This document shows positions 24,812 through 33,575 of a stretch of DNA of 33,575 bases, one piece after another (the stretch's first letter is position 1; each line of letters begins with the position of its first letter). This stretch comes from Gammaproteobacteria bacterium. GTDB lineage: Bacteria > Pseudomonadota > Gammaproteobacteria > JAKDMP01. The translations under genes were made by a program, and so were the position numbers. The notes under the pieces were generated by a model. It saw only the letters and a program-made list of their open reading frames with translations. It did not search any database and was not told where the DNA came from. The stretch spans positions 1 to 33,575 of the forward strand of contig JAKDMP010000006.1 in assembly GCA_030452225.1 (NCBI GenBank), given 5' to 3'.

Positions 24812-24935
24812 CGGACAGAAAGACAATTCGGTTCGGAACCCCGCCATTTTACCGTAGATGCCTCGAATCGGGCCCGGTTGGCGCGATGGGATGCGCCATG
24901 GCCCTCATCCATCCACGCCGCGTCGCGCCGCTCGT

Positions 24936-24960
24936 GTAGGATGGACGCATAAACCATCCT
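24936..24960. repeat. Short palindrome in the hemA upstream region
   Basis: GGATGG (24939-24944) and CCATCC (24954-24959) form an inverted repeat with a 9-base spacer, headed by GTGTA. It resembles the GTAGG-type repeats at 18853-18999 and may be a diverged single unit or an operator. It lies in the divergent region between hemA and the TPR lipoprotein gene. Confidence 0.4.
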
Positions 24961-24985
24961 TCAGTTGGGTGATCGGACCTGTCCT

Positions 24986-26707
24986 ATGAGCAATATCCTC
25001 TTTTGGGCGCGCCGCGCGGCCGCGACCGCGGATAGCCGTTACGCATTGGTTGCCGTCGCCCTGGCGGCGGTGCTGGCCGTCGTCGCCGGCTGTGCCGCCC
25101 AACCTGCCGCGCATGCCCGGCAGCCCGCGGCCGAGGAGTCGCCGCAGGCCGTTTTCGAGCAATACCAGGCCATGGCCAGGAAGCTCAAGTCACCCCGGTT
25201 GGTGGCCCGCATGCTCCTCGAGGAGGCCAGGAAGAAACAGGGGTCGGGGCGCGCGATCATGGCAGGACTGCTGGCGCTGCGTGCCGGCGATTACCGCACG
25301 GCAACGGATGCGGCTGCGTTGCTGCGCCAGTTGCAACCGCACCAGCCCGAGACCTGGTCGGTGTCGCTGCGCGTCGCCCTGACGCTCGGCAACCTGGATT
25401 TGGCCCGCGAGGCGGCCGGCAAGGCTTATGAAACAGGTGGAGCGAAGGCGGTGGGAATGGGTCTTGACGGCGCCATCGATCCGTGGTTTGTGTATTCGCT
25501 GGTGGAAGATCTGGCCCGGGCTCACCCGCAAGACGAGGCGCTGCGCCTGCTGCTTGCCCGCAGTGCCCTGGGTGCCGGGAATCCGAACGCAGCGCTGACC
25601 GCGGCGCGTGAATCCTCCAGCTTCGGGCCGGGCGCGCGTGCCGCAAAATTCATTGCCATCCAGGCGTTGTGGGGCCTTGGCCGTCATGAGCAGGCGCTCG
25701 AGGAAGCCGCCGAAACGCTGGCCGATCACGCGCACGATCCGGGTCTGCGCGTGTTTTACGCCAACATGCTGGCACGGGAGGGAAAGCGTTACCGTGCCTA
25801 CGAAGTACTCGACGATGCCCGGGCGTTGGCGCCGCAAGAGGATCCCCAGGTTGTCTTCGGCTACGCAGTCGTGGCAGCCGCATTGGGCGAGGCGGACAAG
25901 GCACGCGGCAAACTGACCGCCCTGCTCGAACGCGGGGACGACAGCGAGGGAGCCTACAGCCTGCTTGCCCAACTTGCCGAACAAGATGGGCAATGGGGGG
26001 AGGCCTTTGGCTGGTACCAGCAGATCCAGTCGCCGTCGAGCCTTGCCGGCTCGCGCGTCGCGTCCCTGTTTGCCCTGAACAGATGGAAAGGCAACAAGGT
26101 GGCGCTGGACTACCTCACCCAGCTGGAGGGCAATTTCCCCGGCCTCGCGCCGACTTGGGCGGGGGTCCGCGCGAGCCTTCTCGGCCTTGACGGGCGCAAC
26201 GAGGCGGCCTGGAAGTCGCTTGGTCAGGCGCTGGAGCGCTTTTCCGACGTTCAGCCATTGCGCTATCAGCGCGCGTTGCTCGCCGACACCCTGGGCAAGG
26301 CCGACAAAGCACTTGCCGCACTCGATCGTCTGGTCAAGGCGGCACCGCACAATCCGCTGTATCTCAATGCCTACGGGTACACGCTGACCGAACACACCGA
26401 TCGCTACCGGGAAGCGTATGGGTACATCAAGAGCGCCCTGGCAATCATGCCCAACGACAGTGCGATTCTCGACAGCATGGGCTGGGTGCTCTACCGGCTC
26501 GAGCAGCCCGGCAAGGCGCTGGACTACCTGCGCCGCGCCTGGCACGAGACCCATGACATCGCCATTGCCCGCCATCTGGTGCAGGTGTACCTGGCGCTGA
26601 ATCGCGGCGATGAAGCACGTAAGGTCTTGAATAGCGCCTTGGGGCAGGCTCCCACGGACCCGCAACTTCTGCAGCTCAAACGGCAACTGCAACTGGCGCA
26701 ACGATGA
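24986..26707 (+). CDS. TPR-repeat lipoprotein upstream of lolB
   Basis: A 573-residue tetratricopeptide protein with an N-terminal lipoprotein signal: a hydrophobic stretch ending AVVAGC with Cys36. About ten helical repeats follow. The clearest are near the C terminus, for example DKALAALDRLVKAAPHNPLY, YLNAYGYTLTEHTDRYREAY and AILDSMGWVLYRLEQPGKAL, which is the most conserved stretch of this family. It is the TPR protein usually found before lolB in beta- and gammaproteobacteria and is predicted to sit at the envelope, but its role is not established. The ATG at 24986 is preferred to a TTG at 24965. Its stop overlaps the lolB start as ATGA, suggesting coupled translation with outer-membrane lipoprotein targeting. 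Confidence 0.85.
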   Translation: MSNILFWARRAAATADSRYALVAVALAAVLAVVAGCAAQPAAHARQPAAEESPQAVFEQYQAMARKLKSPRLVARMLLEEARKKQGSGRAIMAGLLALRAGDYRTATDAAALLRQLQPHQPETWSVSLRVALTLGNLDLAREAAGKAYETGGAKAVGMGLDGAIDPWFVYSLVEDLARAHPQDEALRLLLARSALGAGNPNAALTAARESSSFGPGARAAKFIAIQALWGLGRHEQALEEAAETLADHAHDPGLRVFYANMLAREGKRYRAYEVLDDARALAPQEDPQVVFGYAVVAAALGEADKARGKLTALLERGDDSEGAYSLLAQLAEQDGQWGEAFGWYQQIQSPSSLAGSRVASLFALNRWKGNKVALDYLTQLEGNFPGLAPTWAGVRASLLGLDGRNEAAWKSLGQALERFSDVQPLRYQRALLADTLGKADKALAALDRLVKAAPHNPLYLNAYGYTLTEHTDRYREAYGYIKSALAIMPNDSAILDSMGWVLYRLEQPGKALDYLRRAWHETHDIAIARHLVQVYLALNRGDEARKVLNSALGQAPTDPQLLQLKRQLQLAQR

Positions 26708-27312
26708 GATTGGCTCGGGTGCCGACCGCGGCGCTGGCGGCGCTGCTTCTCGGCGGCTGTACGACCTTGGTGATGCCGCAGGGCGCTGCCAATCGGGCCG
26801 CGTGGCAGGATCGCCAGGCGCGCCTCGAGCTGCTGCGCTGCTGGCATCTCGAAGGCCGGATCGGGGTGGTGACGCCGGACAAGGGCGGTTCGGCGAGTTT
26901 CGATTGGCGCGAGCAGGGAGGGCGCATGACCTTGCAGTTTTCCGGGCCATTCGGCATCGGCGCAGTGAAGCTCACCGGTAACGCCGAGCGCTTCGTAATC
27001 CGGAACTCCAAGGGCGAGGAGTGGGTTACCTACACGCCGTCGCAAGCGCTGGCCCGCACGCTGGGTTGGCCGGTGCCGGTGGCGAGCCTGCGATACTGGG
27101 TAACCGGGCGTCCGGCTCCGGGCGAGCCCTATGAACTGCATCTGGATGCGCGGGGCCTGGTGACGAGCCTCGAACAACAGGGCTGGACGGTTCGCTATTC
27201 GGCCTACATGCCCGTGGCCGGTCTGCTGCTCCCGGCGCGTCTTGTGGCAAGCCGCCCGAACGGCCATATCAAACTGATCGTCAGCGAATGGAATCTTGGA
27301 GAACGACCCTGA
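26704..27312 (+). CDS. lolB: Outer membrane lipoprotein receptor LolB
   Basis: Accepts lipoproteins from the periplasmic carrier LolA and inserts them in the outer membrane; LolB is itself a lipoprotein. The 202-residue protein has a signal ending LLLGGC with Cys19. The mature part shows the LolB pattern: ELLRCWHLEGRIGVVTP, strand FDWREQGGRMTLQFSGPFG, LGWPVPVASLRYWVTG, and a C-terminal LPARLVASRPNGHIKLIVSEW. It is coupled to the upstream TPR gene by an ATGA overlap and overlaps ispE by 25 bases, so the three likely form one operon. Confidence 0.93.
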   Translation: MRLARVPTAALAALLLGGCTTLVMPQGAANRAAWQDRQARLELLRCWHLEGRIGVVTPDKGGSASFDWREQGGRMTLQFSGPFGIGAVKLTGNAERFVIRNSKGEEWVTYTPSQALARTLGWPVPVASLRYWVTGRPAPGEPYELHLDARGLVTSLEQQGWTVRYSAYMPVAGLLLPARLVASRPNGHIKLIVSEWNLGERP

Positions 27313-28172
27313 CCTCCTCTGCGAAGGGCTGGCCGGCTCCGGCCAAGCTGAACCTTTACTTGCGTGTTGTCGGGCGGCGTGACGATGGGTATCATCTCCT
27401 TTCAACCGCTTTCCAGTTCCTCGATTTTGGCGATCGCCTGCACTTTGCGCCGCGCACGGACTCGAAGATCGCCCTTTTGACACCCACCCCGGGGGTCAGC
27501 CCCGGCGAGGATCTGATCGTGCGCGCCGCACGCGCGCTCAATGCCGCGACAGGCACACGCCACGGTGTGGATGTACGCTGCGAGAAGCGCATCCCGCCGG
27601 GGGGCGGGCTGGGTGGCGGCTCCTCCGATGCCGCCACGACCCTGGTTGCCCTCAACCGCTTGTGGGGCATCGGTCTTTCGACGGATCGGCTGGCGACCAT
27701 TGCGCTGGAATTGGGCGCGGATGTACCGGTTTTCGTGCGCGGGCGAGCGGCGCATGCCGCCGGCGTTGGCGAACAACTCGAGCCGATGGATTTTCCCGAA
27801 CCCCTTTATGTGGTGATTCATCCCGGAGTGCAAGTGGATACGGGGGCGATTTTTGCCGCGCCGGAATTGACACGGGACAGCCGGCCCGCGACAATATCCA
27901 ACTCTCCGCTGCGCGGAGCGCGCAATGACTGCGAATCGGTGGTAAGGGCACGCTCGCCGGAAGTGTCGCGGGCGCTGAGTTGGCTGCGCGCCAGAGGACC
28001 CGGCCTTTTGACCGGCACCGGCAGTTGCGTGTTCAGTTGGCGCGACAGCCAGGCCGAAGCCGGGGCGCTGGCTGAGCAAGTGGCTGCACCATGGCGCGCC
28101 GTGGTTGCACGAGGGTGCAATCGGTCGCCACTTTGTACCCGGCTTGACGAGGATATGGAAATTGGGGCGTAG
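27288..28172 (+). CDS. ispE: 4-diphosphocytidyl-2-C-methyl-D-erythritol kinase
   Basis: GHMP kinase that phosphorylates CDP-methylerythritol in the MEP route to isoprenoid precursors. The 294-residue protein shows the substrate Lys in APAKLNLYLRV (Lys20), the ATP loop PPGGGLGGGSSDAATTL (about 103-119), LGADVPVFVRG with the catalytic Asp, and GTGSCVFSW in the third GHMP motif. The family usually ends soon after a VARGxNxSPL motif; here about 18 residues follow it. The stop codon TAG (28170-28172) lies inside tRNA-Gln, at tRNA positions 8-10, so the last 10 bases of ispE are also tRNA sequence. The start overlaps lolB by 25 bases, and no better start is seen. Confidence 0.94.
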   Translation: MESWRTTLTSSAKGWPAPAKLNLYLRVVGRRDDGYHLLSTAFQFLDFGDRLHFAPRTDSKIALLTPTPGVSPGEDLIVRAARALNAATGTRHGVDVRCEKRIPPGGGLGGGSSDAATTLVALNRLWGIGLSTDRLATIALELGADVPVFVRGRAAHAAGVGEQLEPMDFPEPLYVVIHPGVQVDTGAIFAAPELTRDSRPATISNSPLRGARNDCESVVRARSPEVSRALSWLRARGPGLLTGTGSCVFSWRDSQAEAGALAEQVAAPWRAVVARGCNRSPLCTRLDEDMEIGA

Positions 28173-28236
28173 CCAAGTGGTAAGGCACGGGGTTTTGGTC
28201 CCCGCATCCCAGGTTCGAACCCTGGCGCCCCAGCCA
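28163..28236 (+). tRNA. tRNA-Gln (TTG anticodon)
   Basis: A 74-nt tRNA with encoded CCA. The acceptor stem TGGGGCG pairs fully with CGCCCCA, including the U1-A72 pair typical of glutamine tRNAs. The D arm is GCC-AAGTGGTAA-GGC. The anticodon stem CGGGG/CCCCG closes the loop TTTTGGT, whose anticodon is TTG, reading CAA and CAG. The T arm is CCAGG-TTCGAAC-CCTGG. Its first 10 nt overlap the end of ispE. It sits in its usual place between ispE and prs and has no obvious promoter of its own, so it is probably cut out of the ispE transcript. Confidence 0.97.
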
Positions 28237-28316
28237 TTGGGCCGCGCCGCGGCAAGCGGCGTGGCAAGCTGGAAAGGCGGACTGCACGATGAGCGTGGGT
28301 TGCGAGATTTGAAACC

Positions 28317-29279
28317 ATGAAAATGCCGATTTCGAGCAGCCTGATGGTGTTCGCGGGCAACGCGAACCCGCGTCTTGCCAGTGAAATTGCCGATCATCTG
28401 AACATTCCGCTCGGCCGGGCCAACGTCGGCCGGTTCAGCGACGGCGAAGTGATGGTCGAAATTCTCGAGAATGTGCGCGGCCGCGACGTTTTCGTCGTGC
28501 AGCCCACCTCGCCGCCCACCAACGATTCGCTGATGGAGCTGTTGGTGATCGCCGATGCGCTGAGGCGCTCGTCGGCCGGGCGGATTACCGCAGTCATCCC
28601 CTATTTCGGTTATGCGCGCCAGGATCGGCGGCCGCGCTCGTTGCGGGTGGCCATTACGGCCAAGCTGGCGGCCAACCTGATTGCCCACTCGGGCGTCGAT
28701 CGCGTGCTTACCGTGGATATTCACGCGGACCAGATCCAGGGGTTTTTCGACATCCCGTTCGACAACGTGCACGCCTCGCCGATTCTGCTCTCGGACTTGT
28801 GGAAGTGCGACTATCCGGATCTCATCGTGGTATCGCCCGACGTGGGCGGCGTGGCCCGTGCCCGCGCCTTGGCGAAACGGATGGACGATGCGGACTTGGC
28901 CATCATCGACAAGCGCCGCCCCCAGGCAAACGAATCGAAGGTGATGAACATTATCGGCGACGTCAAGGGGCGCACTTGCGTCATCGTGGACGATATCGTG
29001 GATACGGCCGGCACGCTTTGCCACGCGGCCGAGGCCCTCAAAGACGAGGGCGCCGAACGGGTGGTCGCCTACATTACCCATCCGGTTCTCTCCGGGCCGG
29101 CGGTCGAGCGCATCGACCATTCGGTGCTCGATGAACTCGTCGTCACCGATACGATCGCGCTGGGCGAGGATGCAGTGGCTTCCCGAAAGATCAGGCAACT
29201 TTCGATCGCGGAAATCATGGCAGAGACCATGCGCCGGGTGAGCGGCGAGGAATCGGTCTCCTCCCTCTACGTCGACTGA
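28317..29279 (+). CDS. prs: Ribose-phosphate pyrophosphokinase
   Basis: Makes PRPP from ribose 5-phosphate and ATP for nucleotide, histidine, tryptophan and NAD synthesis. The 320-residue protein keeps the class I pattern: [29 protein letters not shown], the catalytic flexible-loop region [35 protein letters not shown], and the PRPP-binding loop [20 protein letters not shown]. The C terminus ([11 protein letters not shown]) is typical. It follows tRNA-Gln by 80 bases. The ATG at 28317 is used; a second ATG two codons later is possible. A stable hairpin follows the gene. Confidence 0.96.
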   Translation: MKMPISSSLMVFAGNANPRLASEIADHLNIPLGRANVGRFSDGEVMVEILENVRGRDVFVVQPTSPPTNDSLMELLVIADALRRSSAGRITAVIPYFGYARQDRRPRSLRVAITAKLAANLIAHSGVDRVLTVDIHADQIQGFFDIPFDNVHASPILLSDLWKCDYPDLIVVSPDVGGVARARALAKRMDDADLAIIDKRRPQANESKVMNIIGDVKGRTCVIVDDIVDTAGTLCHAAEALKDEGAERVVAYITHPVLSGPAVERIDHSVLDELVVTDTIALGEDAVASRKIRQLSIAEIMAETMRRVSGEESVSSLYVD

Positions 29280-29292
29280 CGGTTCCCTCGTC

Positions 29293-29326
29293 CTCCCCCT
29301 TGCCGCCATCAGGCGGGAAGGGGGAG
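29293..29326 (+). terminator. Hairpin after prs
   Basis: CTCCCCCTT and AAGGGGGAG form the outer stem, with an inner CCGCC/GGCGG stem and loop ATCA. The sequence after it is T- and G-rich (GTTGGTGGGGGTTTCTTG) rather than a clean T run. It resembles the palindrome at 32233-32256. The rest of the 29280-29573 gap shows only a GC-rich second palindrome near 29363-29385 and no gene. Confidence 0.45.
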
Positions 29327-29573
29327 TTGGTGGGGGTTTCTTGTTTGCGTACGCGGCCGGGAATTCCCCGGCGGCCCTTCCCCTCGCCGGGCGAGCAAGG
29401 AGGAGAGCAGGCTTGCTGCTGAGCAAGGCAGAGGAACGCAAAACCCTGTAAAATAAAGCGGCTCAACGAGATACAGCCGTTTCTCCGCCATCGGGGCGGA
29501 GCAACGCATGCTTGCCGGGCTGGTCGCGGCCCGGCCGAGTCAATCGCAAACTGTTCGATGGAGACAGATCAAC

Positions 29574-30293
29574 ATGGCTATGGAATTCATGCTCAATGCG
29601 GAGCGCCGGGAAGACGCGGGGAAAGGTGCGAGCCGCCGCCTGCGTGCGCAGGGCAAGCTGCCCGCCATCCTGTACGGCGGCAGCGGCAAGCCGGTCGCGC
29701 TCACGCTCGATCACAACGAACTCATGCAGCATCTCAAGCACGAGTCCTTTCATTCGCAGATTCTGACCGTCAAGGTCGGCAACAAGAAGCAGCAAGCCAT
29801 CCTCAAGGACATCCAGCGGCACGCCTTCAAGAACGAGGTGCTGCACCTGGACCTGCAGCGCATCAAGGCCGCCGACAAGCTGCGCATGACCGTGCCGCTG
29901 CATTTCCTGGGCGCGGCAGAGTCGCCCGGCATCAAGGAAGGCGGCGTGTTCTCGCGCAACATCGTGGAAGTGGAGATCGAATGCCTGCCCAAGGATTTGC
30001 CGGAATACCTGGAATTGGATGTGTCCGCGCTCAATATCGGCGATTCCGTTCACCTGTCCGACATTCCGCTTCCCGAAGATGTCGCGTTGGTTGCGCTCGC
30101 ACACGACGATGCCCACGAACATGATTTTTTGGTGGCCGCGGTGCATCAGCCGCGCGTGACCGAAGAAGAAGAGGCGGAAGAGACCGAGGCGGCGGCGGAA
30201 GAAGGTGCCGAGGCCGAAGCCGCGTCCGGCGAGGAGCAGGCCGACGAGGACGAGAGCGCGGACGAAAAGAAGCACGACGAATCCGGCGAGTGA
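29574..30293 (+). CDS. rplY: Ribosomal protein bL25, CTC/TL5 form
   Basis: Binds 5S rRNA in the large ribosomal subunit. The 239-residue protein is the long form: the N-terminal L25 domain (1-95, starting MAMEFMLNAERREDAGKGAS with RLRAQGKLPAILYGG) plus the beta-rich TL5/CTC C-terminal domain (about 100-190, KLRMTVPLHFLGAAESPGIK). It ends in an acidic tail of some 45 residues rich in Glu, Ala and Asp, which is variable and probably disordered. The ATG at 29574 has GGAG about ten bases upstream; an in-frame upstream start at 29508 would add 22 residues unlike the family. It stands between prs and pth as in many proteobacteria. Confidence 0.95.
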   Translation: MAMEFMLNAERREDAGKGASRRLRAQGKLPAILYGGSGKPVALTLDHNELMQHLKHESFHSQILTVKVGNKKQQAILKDIQRHAFKNEVLHLDLQRIKAADKLRMTVPLHFLGAAESPGIKEGGVFSRNIVEVEIECLPKDLPEYLELDVSALNIGDSVHLSDIPLPEDVALVALAHDDAHEHDFLVAAVHQPRVTEEEEAEETEAAAEEGAEAEAASGEEQADEDESADEKKHDESGE

Positions 30294-30364
30294 TTCGTTG
30301 CGATTTCCGTCCTGCCACCGGGGAGCAGTAGCGGCGAAAAGAGTCATGGCGGTTGCGGCTTGCT

Positions 30365-30382
30365 CGTCATTCCCGCGAAAGC
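30365..30382. repeat. Truncated dRS3-like repeat
   Basis: CGTCATTCCCGCGAAAGC matches the left half of the palindrome inside the 834-943 element but lacks the closing GGGAAT. It is a broken copy in the rplY-pth gap. Confidence 0.5.
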
Positions 30383-30421
30383 TCACTGCTGTCCGGAGAA
30401 AAGTTGCAGAGGCCCTCTTCT

Positions 30422-30449
30422 CGTCATTCCGGCGAAAACCGGAATCCAG
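30422..30449. repeat. dRS3-like palindromic repeat
   Basis: Contains ATTCCGGCGAAAACCGGAAT (30426-30445), headed by CGTC, in the same orientation as the truncated unit 57 bases upstream. It is a variant of the palindrome found at 834-943. It sits about 85 bases before the pth start, so it could form an mRNA hairpin in the leader. Confidence 0.55.
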
Positions 30450-30532
30450 TTTCTTCCCAACGCTGGTACGGCAGAATGGCGTATACACAGCCGTCCTTGC
30501 CACGATTCGGCATTGCGCGCCGAGCGCTGGCC

Positions 30533-31129
30533 ATGGCCTCTGATCCGTTGCGTCTGATAGCCGGGTTGGGCAACCCGGGCCCGGAGTATGCCTCTACGCG
30601 GCATAACCTGGGCTTTCGGTTCCTGGACGCCCTGGCGGCAGAATCCGGTGAAGCCTTCCGCGCCAACAATCGCGCGCATGGTGAACTTGCCCGTATCGCG
30701 TTCGAGGGGCAGCCGCTCCTGCTGCTCAAGCCGGACACCTTCGTCAATCGCAGCGGCTTGGCAGTGCGCGCGACGCTCGATTACTTCAAGCATTCGATTG
30801 ACGAACTCCTCGTCGTGCATGACGATCTCGACCTGCCGCCGGGCATCGTGCGCGCCAAGCGCGGCGGCGGGCACGGCGGGCACAACGGCTTGCGCGATCT
30901 TGTCCGGCATATCGGCCCGGATTTCGCCCGTTTGCGATTCGGGATAGGCCATCCCGGTGAGCGTGCGTCGGTCATCGACTATGTGCTTTCGCCGCCGACT
31001 GCGAGTGAGGAATCGACCATTGCCGACGCGCTGGCCGCCGCCCGCGCAGAGCTTGGGCACATCGTTTCCGGCGATTTCGAGGCCGCCATGCGCGTGCTGC
31101 ACAAGCGCAACGGGGAGGAGAAAGAGTGA
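30533..31129 (+). CDS. pth: Peptidyl-tRNA hydrolase
   Basis: Frees tRNA from peptidyl-tRNA dropped by ribosomes. The 198-residue protein has the substrate residue Asn14 and the catalytic His24 in [22 protein letters not shown]. It also has the [10 protein letters not shown] motif, the catalytic Asp in [11 protein letters not shown], and [13 protein letters not shown]. The start is the ATG at 30533; a longer frame from 30353 would translate the repeat sequences upstream and is unlikely. The ribosome binding site is weak. It is coupled to ychF by a GTGA overlap, the usual pth-ychF arrangement. Confidence 0.96.
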   Translation: MASDPLRLIAGLGNPGPEYASTRHNLGFRFLDALAAESGEAFRANNRAHGELARIAFEGQPLLLLKPDTFVNRSGLAVRATLDYFKHSIDELLVVHDDLDLPPGIVRAKRGGGHGGHNGLRDLVRHIGPDFARLRFGIGHPGERASVIDYVLSPPTASEESTIADALAAARAELGHIVSGDFEAAMRVLHKRNGEEKE

Positions 31130-32220
31130 GCCTGAAAATCGGCATTGTCGGCTTGCCGAATGTCGGGAAATCCACGCTGTTCAACGCGCTGACCCGGGCC
31201 GGGATTGACGCGCAGAATTATCCCTTTTGCACCATCGATCCCAACGTCGGCGTCGTCGCCGTGCCCGATCCGCGCCTCGATGCGCTGGCCGAAATCGCTC
31301 ATCCCGAAAAGATTCTGCCGACCACCATCGAGTTCGTGGACATTGCCGGTCTCGTGGCCGGGGCGGCGCAAGGCGAAGGGCTCGGCAACCAGTTCCTCGC
31401 GCACATTCGCGAGACCCATGCCATCGCCCAGGTGGTGCGCTGTTTCGAAAGCGAGGACGTCGTCCACGTGGCCGGGCGCGTCGATCCTGTCGCCGATATC
31501 GAAACCATCGCGACCGAACTGGCGCTGGCCGACCTCGACACGGTGGAGCGAAACATCCACCGGAGCGAAAAGGTGGCCAAGTCCGGCGACAAGGAAGCGC
31601 GGGTGCGTCTTGCCGCGCTGGAGAAGGTCCGGGCCGAACTCGATGCGGGGCGGCCGGCGCGCGCGGCGGGGCTCGATGACGAACAAAAGCGCCTGCTCCG
31701 CGACTTGAATCTCCTGACCGTCAAGCCCGCACTCTATATCGCCAACGTGGACGAAAATGCGTCCGGCGGCGAGTCGGAACTGGTGCGGCAGGTGCGCGAG
31801 CATGCTTGGGAGGAGGGGGCCGAAGTCGTCGCCGTGTGCGCACAGATGGAGGCGGAGATCGCCGAGCTCGAGGACGAGGAAAAGCAGGAATTCCTGCAGG
31901 ATCTGGGGATCGAGGAGCCCGGCTTGAATCGGGTCATCCGCGCCGCCTACAAGCTGCTCGATCTCGAAACCTACTTCACCGCGGGGCCGAAGGAAGTGCG
32001 GGCCTGGACCGTTCGCCGCGGCTCCAGGGCGCCGCAGGCGGCGGGTGTCATCCACACCGATTTCGAGCACGGTTTCATCCGCGCCGAAGTCGTTGCCTAC
32101 GACGATTACATCGGGCACCGAGGGGAGGCGGGGGCCCGCGAAGCGGGAAAGTGGCGCCTCGAGGGCAAGGATTACGTCGTCGCCGAAGGCGATGTCATGC
32201 ACTTTCGCTTCAACGTCTAG
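31126..32220 (+). CDS. ychF: Ribosome-associated ATPase YchF/OLA1
   Basis: An Obg-related P-loop protein that prefers ATP over GTP and binds ribosomes; it is linked to translation and oxidative-stress control. The 364-residue protein shows G1 GLPNVGKST (9-17), [13 protein letters not shown]3 [20 protein letters not shown], and the altered specificity motif NVDE in place of NKxD. A coiled-coil insert (about 130-190) and the C-terminal TGS domain (about 280-364, starting [14 protein letters not shown]) follow. The start is GTG at 31126, preceded by GGGGAGGAGAAA and overlapping the pth stop as GTGA. Confidence 0.96.
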   Translation: MSLKIGIVGLPNVGKSTLFNALTRAGIDAQNYPFCTIDPNVGVVAVPDPRLDALAEIAHPEKILPTTIEFVDIAGLVAGAAQGEGLGNQFLAHIRETHAIAQVVRCFESEDVVHVAGRVDPVADIETIATELALADLDTVERNIHRSEKVAKSGDKEARVRLAALEKVRAELDAGRPARAAGLDDEQKRLLRDLNLLTVKPALYIANVDENASGGESELVRQVREHAWEEGAEVVAVCAQMEAEIAELEDEEKQEFLQDLGIEEPGLNRVIRAAYKLLDLETYFTAGPKEVRAWTVRRGSRAPQAAGVIHTDFEHGFIRAEVVAYDDYIGHRGEAGAREAGKWRLEGKDYVVAEGDVMHFRFNV

Positions 32221-32232
32221 GGAAAATGCGCC

Positions 32233-32256
32233 TCCCCCTTCGCTTGCGAAGGGGGA
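32233..32256 (+). terminator. Hairpin after ychF
   Basis: TCCCCCTTCG, loop CTTG, CGAAGGGGGA: a perfect 10-bp stem starting 12 bases after the ychF stop. No T run follows, so termination is plausible but not certain. The same TCCCCCTT/AAGGGGGA ends occur in the hairpin after prs. Confidence 0.5.
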
Positions 32257-32279
32257 TCGAGGGGGATGCGCTCTTCCAT

Positions 32280-32309
32280 TTGACGCCAACCCGCCGCATC
32301 GACGAAAAT
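32280..32309 (+). promoter_or_regulatory. Candidate promoter for tRNA-Met
   Basis: TTGACG at 32280-32285 and GAAAAT at 32304-32309 are 18 bases apart. A GC-rich stretch (GCGGCCCGCG) lies between this -10 and the tRNA at 32323. A strong -35, a modest -10 and a GC-rich discriminator are typical of growth-rate-controlled stable RNA promoters. Confidence 0.5.
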
Positions 32310-32322
32310 ATGCGGCCCGCGT

Positions 32323-32399
32323 GGCTATGTAGCTCAGTCGGTTAGAGCACGGCATTCATAATGCCGGTGTCGGTGGTTCGAGTCCACCCATAGCCACCA
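32323..32399 (+). tRNA. tRNA-Met (CAT anticodon, elongator type)
   Basis: A 77-nt tRNA with encoded CCA. The acceptor stem GGCTATG pairs with CATAGCC. The D arm is GCTC-AGTCGGTTA-GAGC. The anticodon stem CGGCA/TGCCG closes the loop TTCATAA with anticodon CAT. The variable loop is GTGTC and the T arm is GGTGG-TTCGAGT-CCACC. It is not the initiator, because position 1 pairs with 72 and the anticodon stem lacks the three G-C pairs of tRNA-fMet. Close likeness to the E. coli elongator tRNA-Met makes that more likely than the lysidine-modified Ile tRNA, which shares the CAT anticodon. Confidence 0.93.
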
Positions 32400-32426
32400 T
32401 CTTCCTTCCGGAAAGCGAGAACATCG

Positions 32427-33382
<956 letters not shown>

Positions 33383-33386
<4 letters not shown>

Positions 33387-33575
33387 ACCTGCAGGCCGTC
33401 TGGGGCATCTACAAGTACGAAATGACGCGCATGCGGCGTACGCTCGTCCAGAGCGTCGTCGCGCCGGTCATTGCCACCACGCTTTATTTCGTCGTCTTCG
33501 GCGCCGCGATCGGCTCGCGCATCACGCACATGGACGGGATTCCCTACGGCGCCTTCATCGTGCCCGGCCTGATCA
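33383..33575 (+). CDS. ABC-2 type permease, partial (window end)
   Basis: The frame starts with ATG at 33383, overlaps the ATPase stop as ATGA, and stays open for 64 codons to the window edge. The translation begins [20 protein letters not shown], then enters a membrane helix ([20 protein letters not shown]) and a loop ending [14 protein letters not shown]. This matches the start of YadH-type ABC-2 permeases, whose first loop leads to a YxxFIVPGL motif. It forms the membrane half of the exporter with the upstream ATPase; most of the gene lies outside the window. Confidence 0.85.

Noticed and set aside
27402-29441. 679-residue minus-strand open frame across ispE, tRNA-Gln and prs
   Set aside because: It runs through a tRNA and two well-supported genes in reverse, so it is a composition artefact.
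29413-29454. TTGCTG and TAAAAT before rplY as a promoter
   Set aside because: The two boxes are 30 bases apart, far beyond normal spacing.
30979-32355. 458-residue minus-strand open frame
   Set aside because: Antisense to ychF and part of tRNA-Met; no recognisable domain.

Overview
The window is a GC-rich proteobacterial chromosome segment that reads almost entirely as core housekeeping DNA. Gene content and order fit a gammaproteobacterium or a close betaproteobacterial relative: def/fmt near DUF4390-ntrY-ntrX, hemA-prfA, and lolB-ispE-tRNA-Gln-prs-rplY-pth-ychF. No rRNA, phage or plasmid gene was seen that would narrow this, so the genus is left open. I see no CRISPR array, intact insertion sequence or defence island.

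Region 1 (1-7.9 kb): the 5' part of a minus-strand lipoprotein gene, then def, a small MITE-like element exactly at the def stop codon, a broken OmpA C-terminal fragment and a ChaN-like lipoprotein on the minus strand. The plus strand then carries fmt, a DUF4390 protein, the NtrY-type kinase, the NtrX-type regulator and a small four-helix membrane protein. ntrY and ntrX are coupled by 4-base overlaps, and the regulator has a degenerate AAA+ domain.

Region 2 (7.9-16.2 kb): minus-strand uvrD and putP; divergent to them, a TPR protein overlaps a SMUG1-type uracil-DNA glycosylase gene. After a convergent palindrome come a minus-strand EamA transporter, a YiiD-C type hotdog protein and prmC.

Region 3 (16.2-22.4 kb): cystathionine beta-synthase and a cystathionine gamma-lyase/synthase form a two-gene transsulfuration operon joined by a TTGA overlap. 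A REP/REPIN-like intergenic region, an SseB-domain protein, an EF-hand-containing lipoprotein and a CPA1 sodium/proton antiporter follow.

Region 4 (22.4-33.6 kb): minus-strand hemA-prfA (tetrapyrrole entry enzyme and release factor 1). Divergent to it run a TPR lipoprotein, lolB, ispE, tRNA-Gln, prs, rplY, pth and ychF, covering lipoprotein sorting, isoprenoid and PRPP synthesis and translation. tRNA-Met and an ABC transporter pair (ATPase complete, permease cut by the window edge) end the window.

Most notable observations: ispE terminates inside the tRNA-Gln gene; the NtrX homologue lacks the sigma-54 contact loop and the Walker A lysine; the MITE-like element has a perfect 4-bp target duplication at the def stop; and a TPR gene is coupled to a SMUG1-type glycosylase. 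I found no clear multi-gene system without known relatives.
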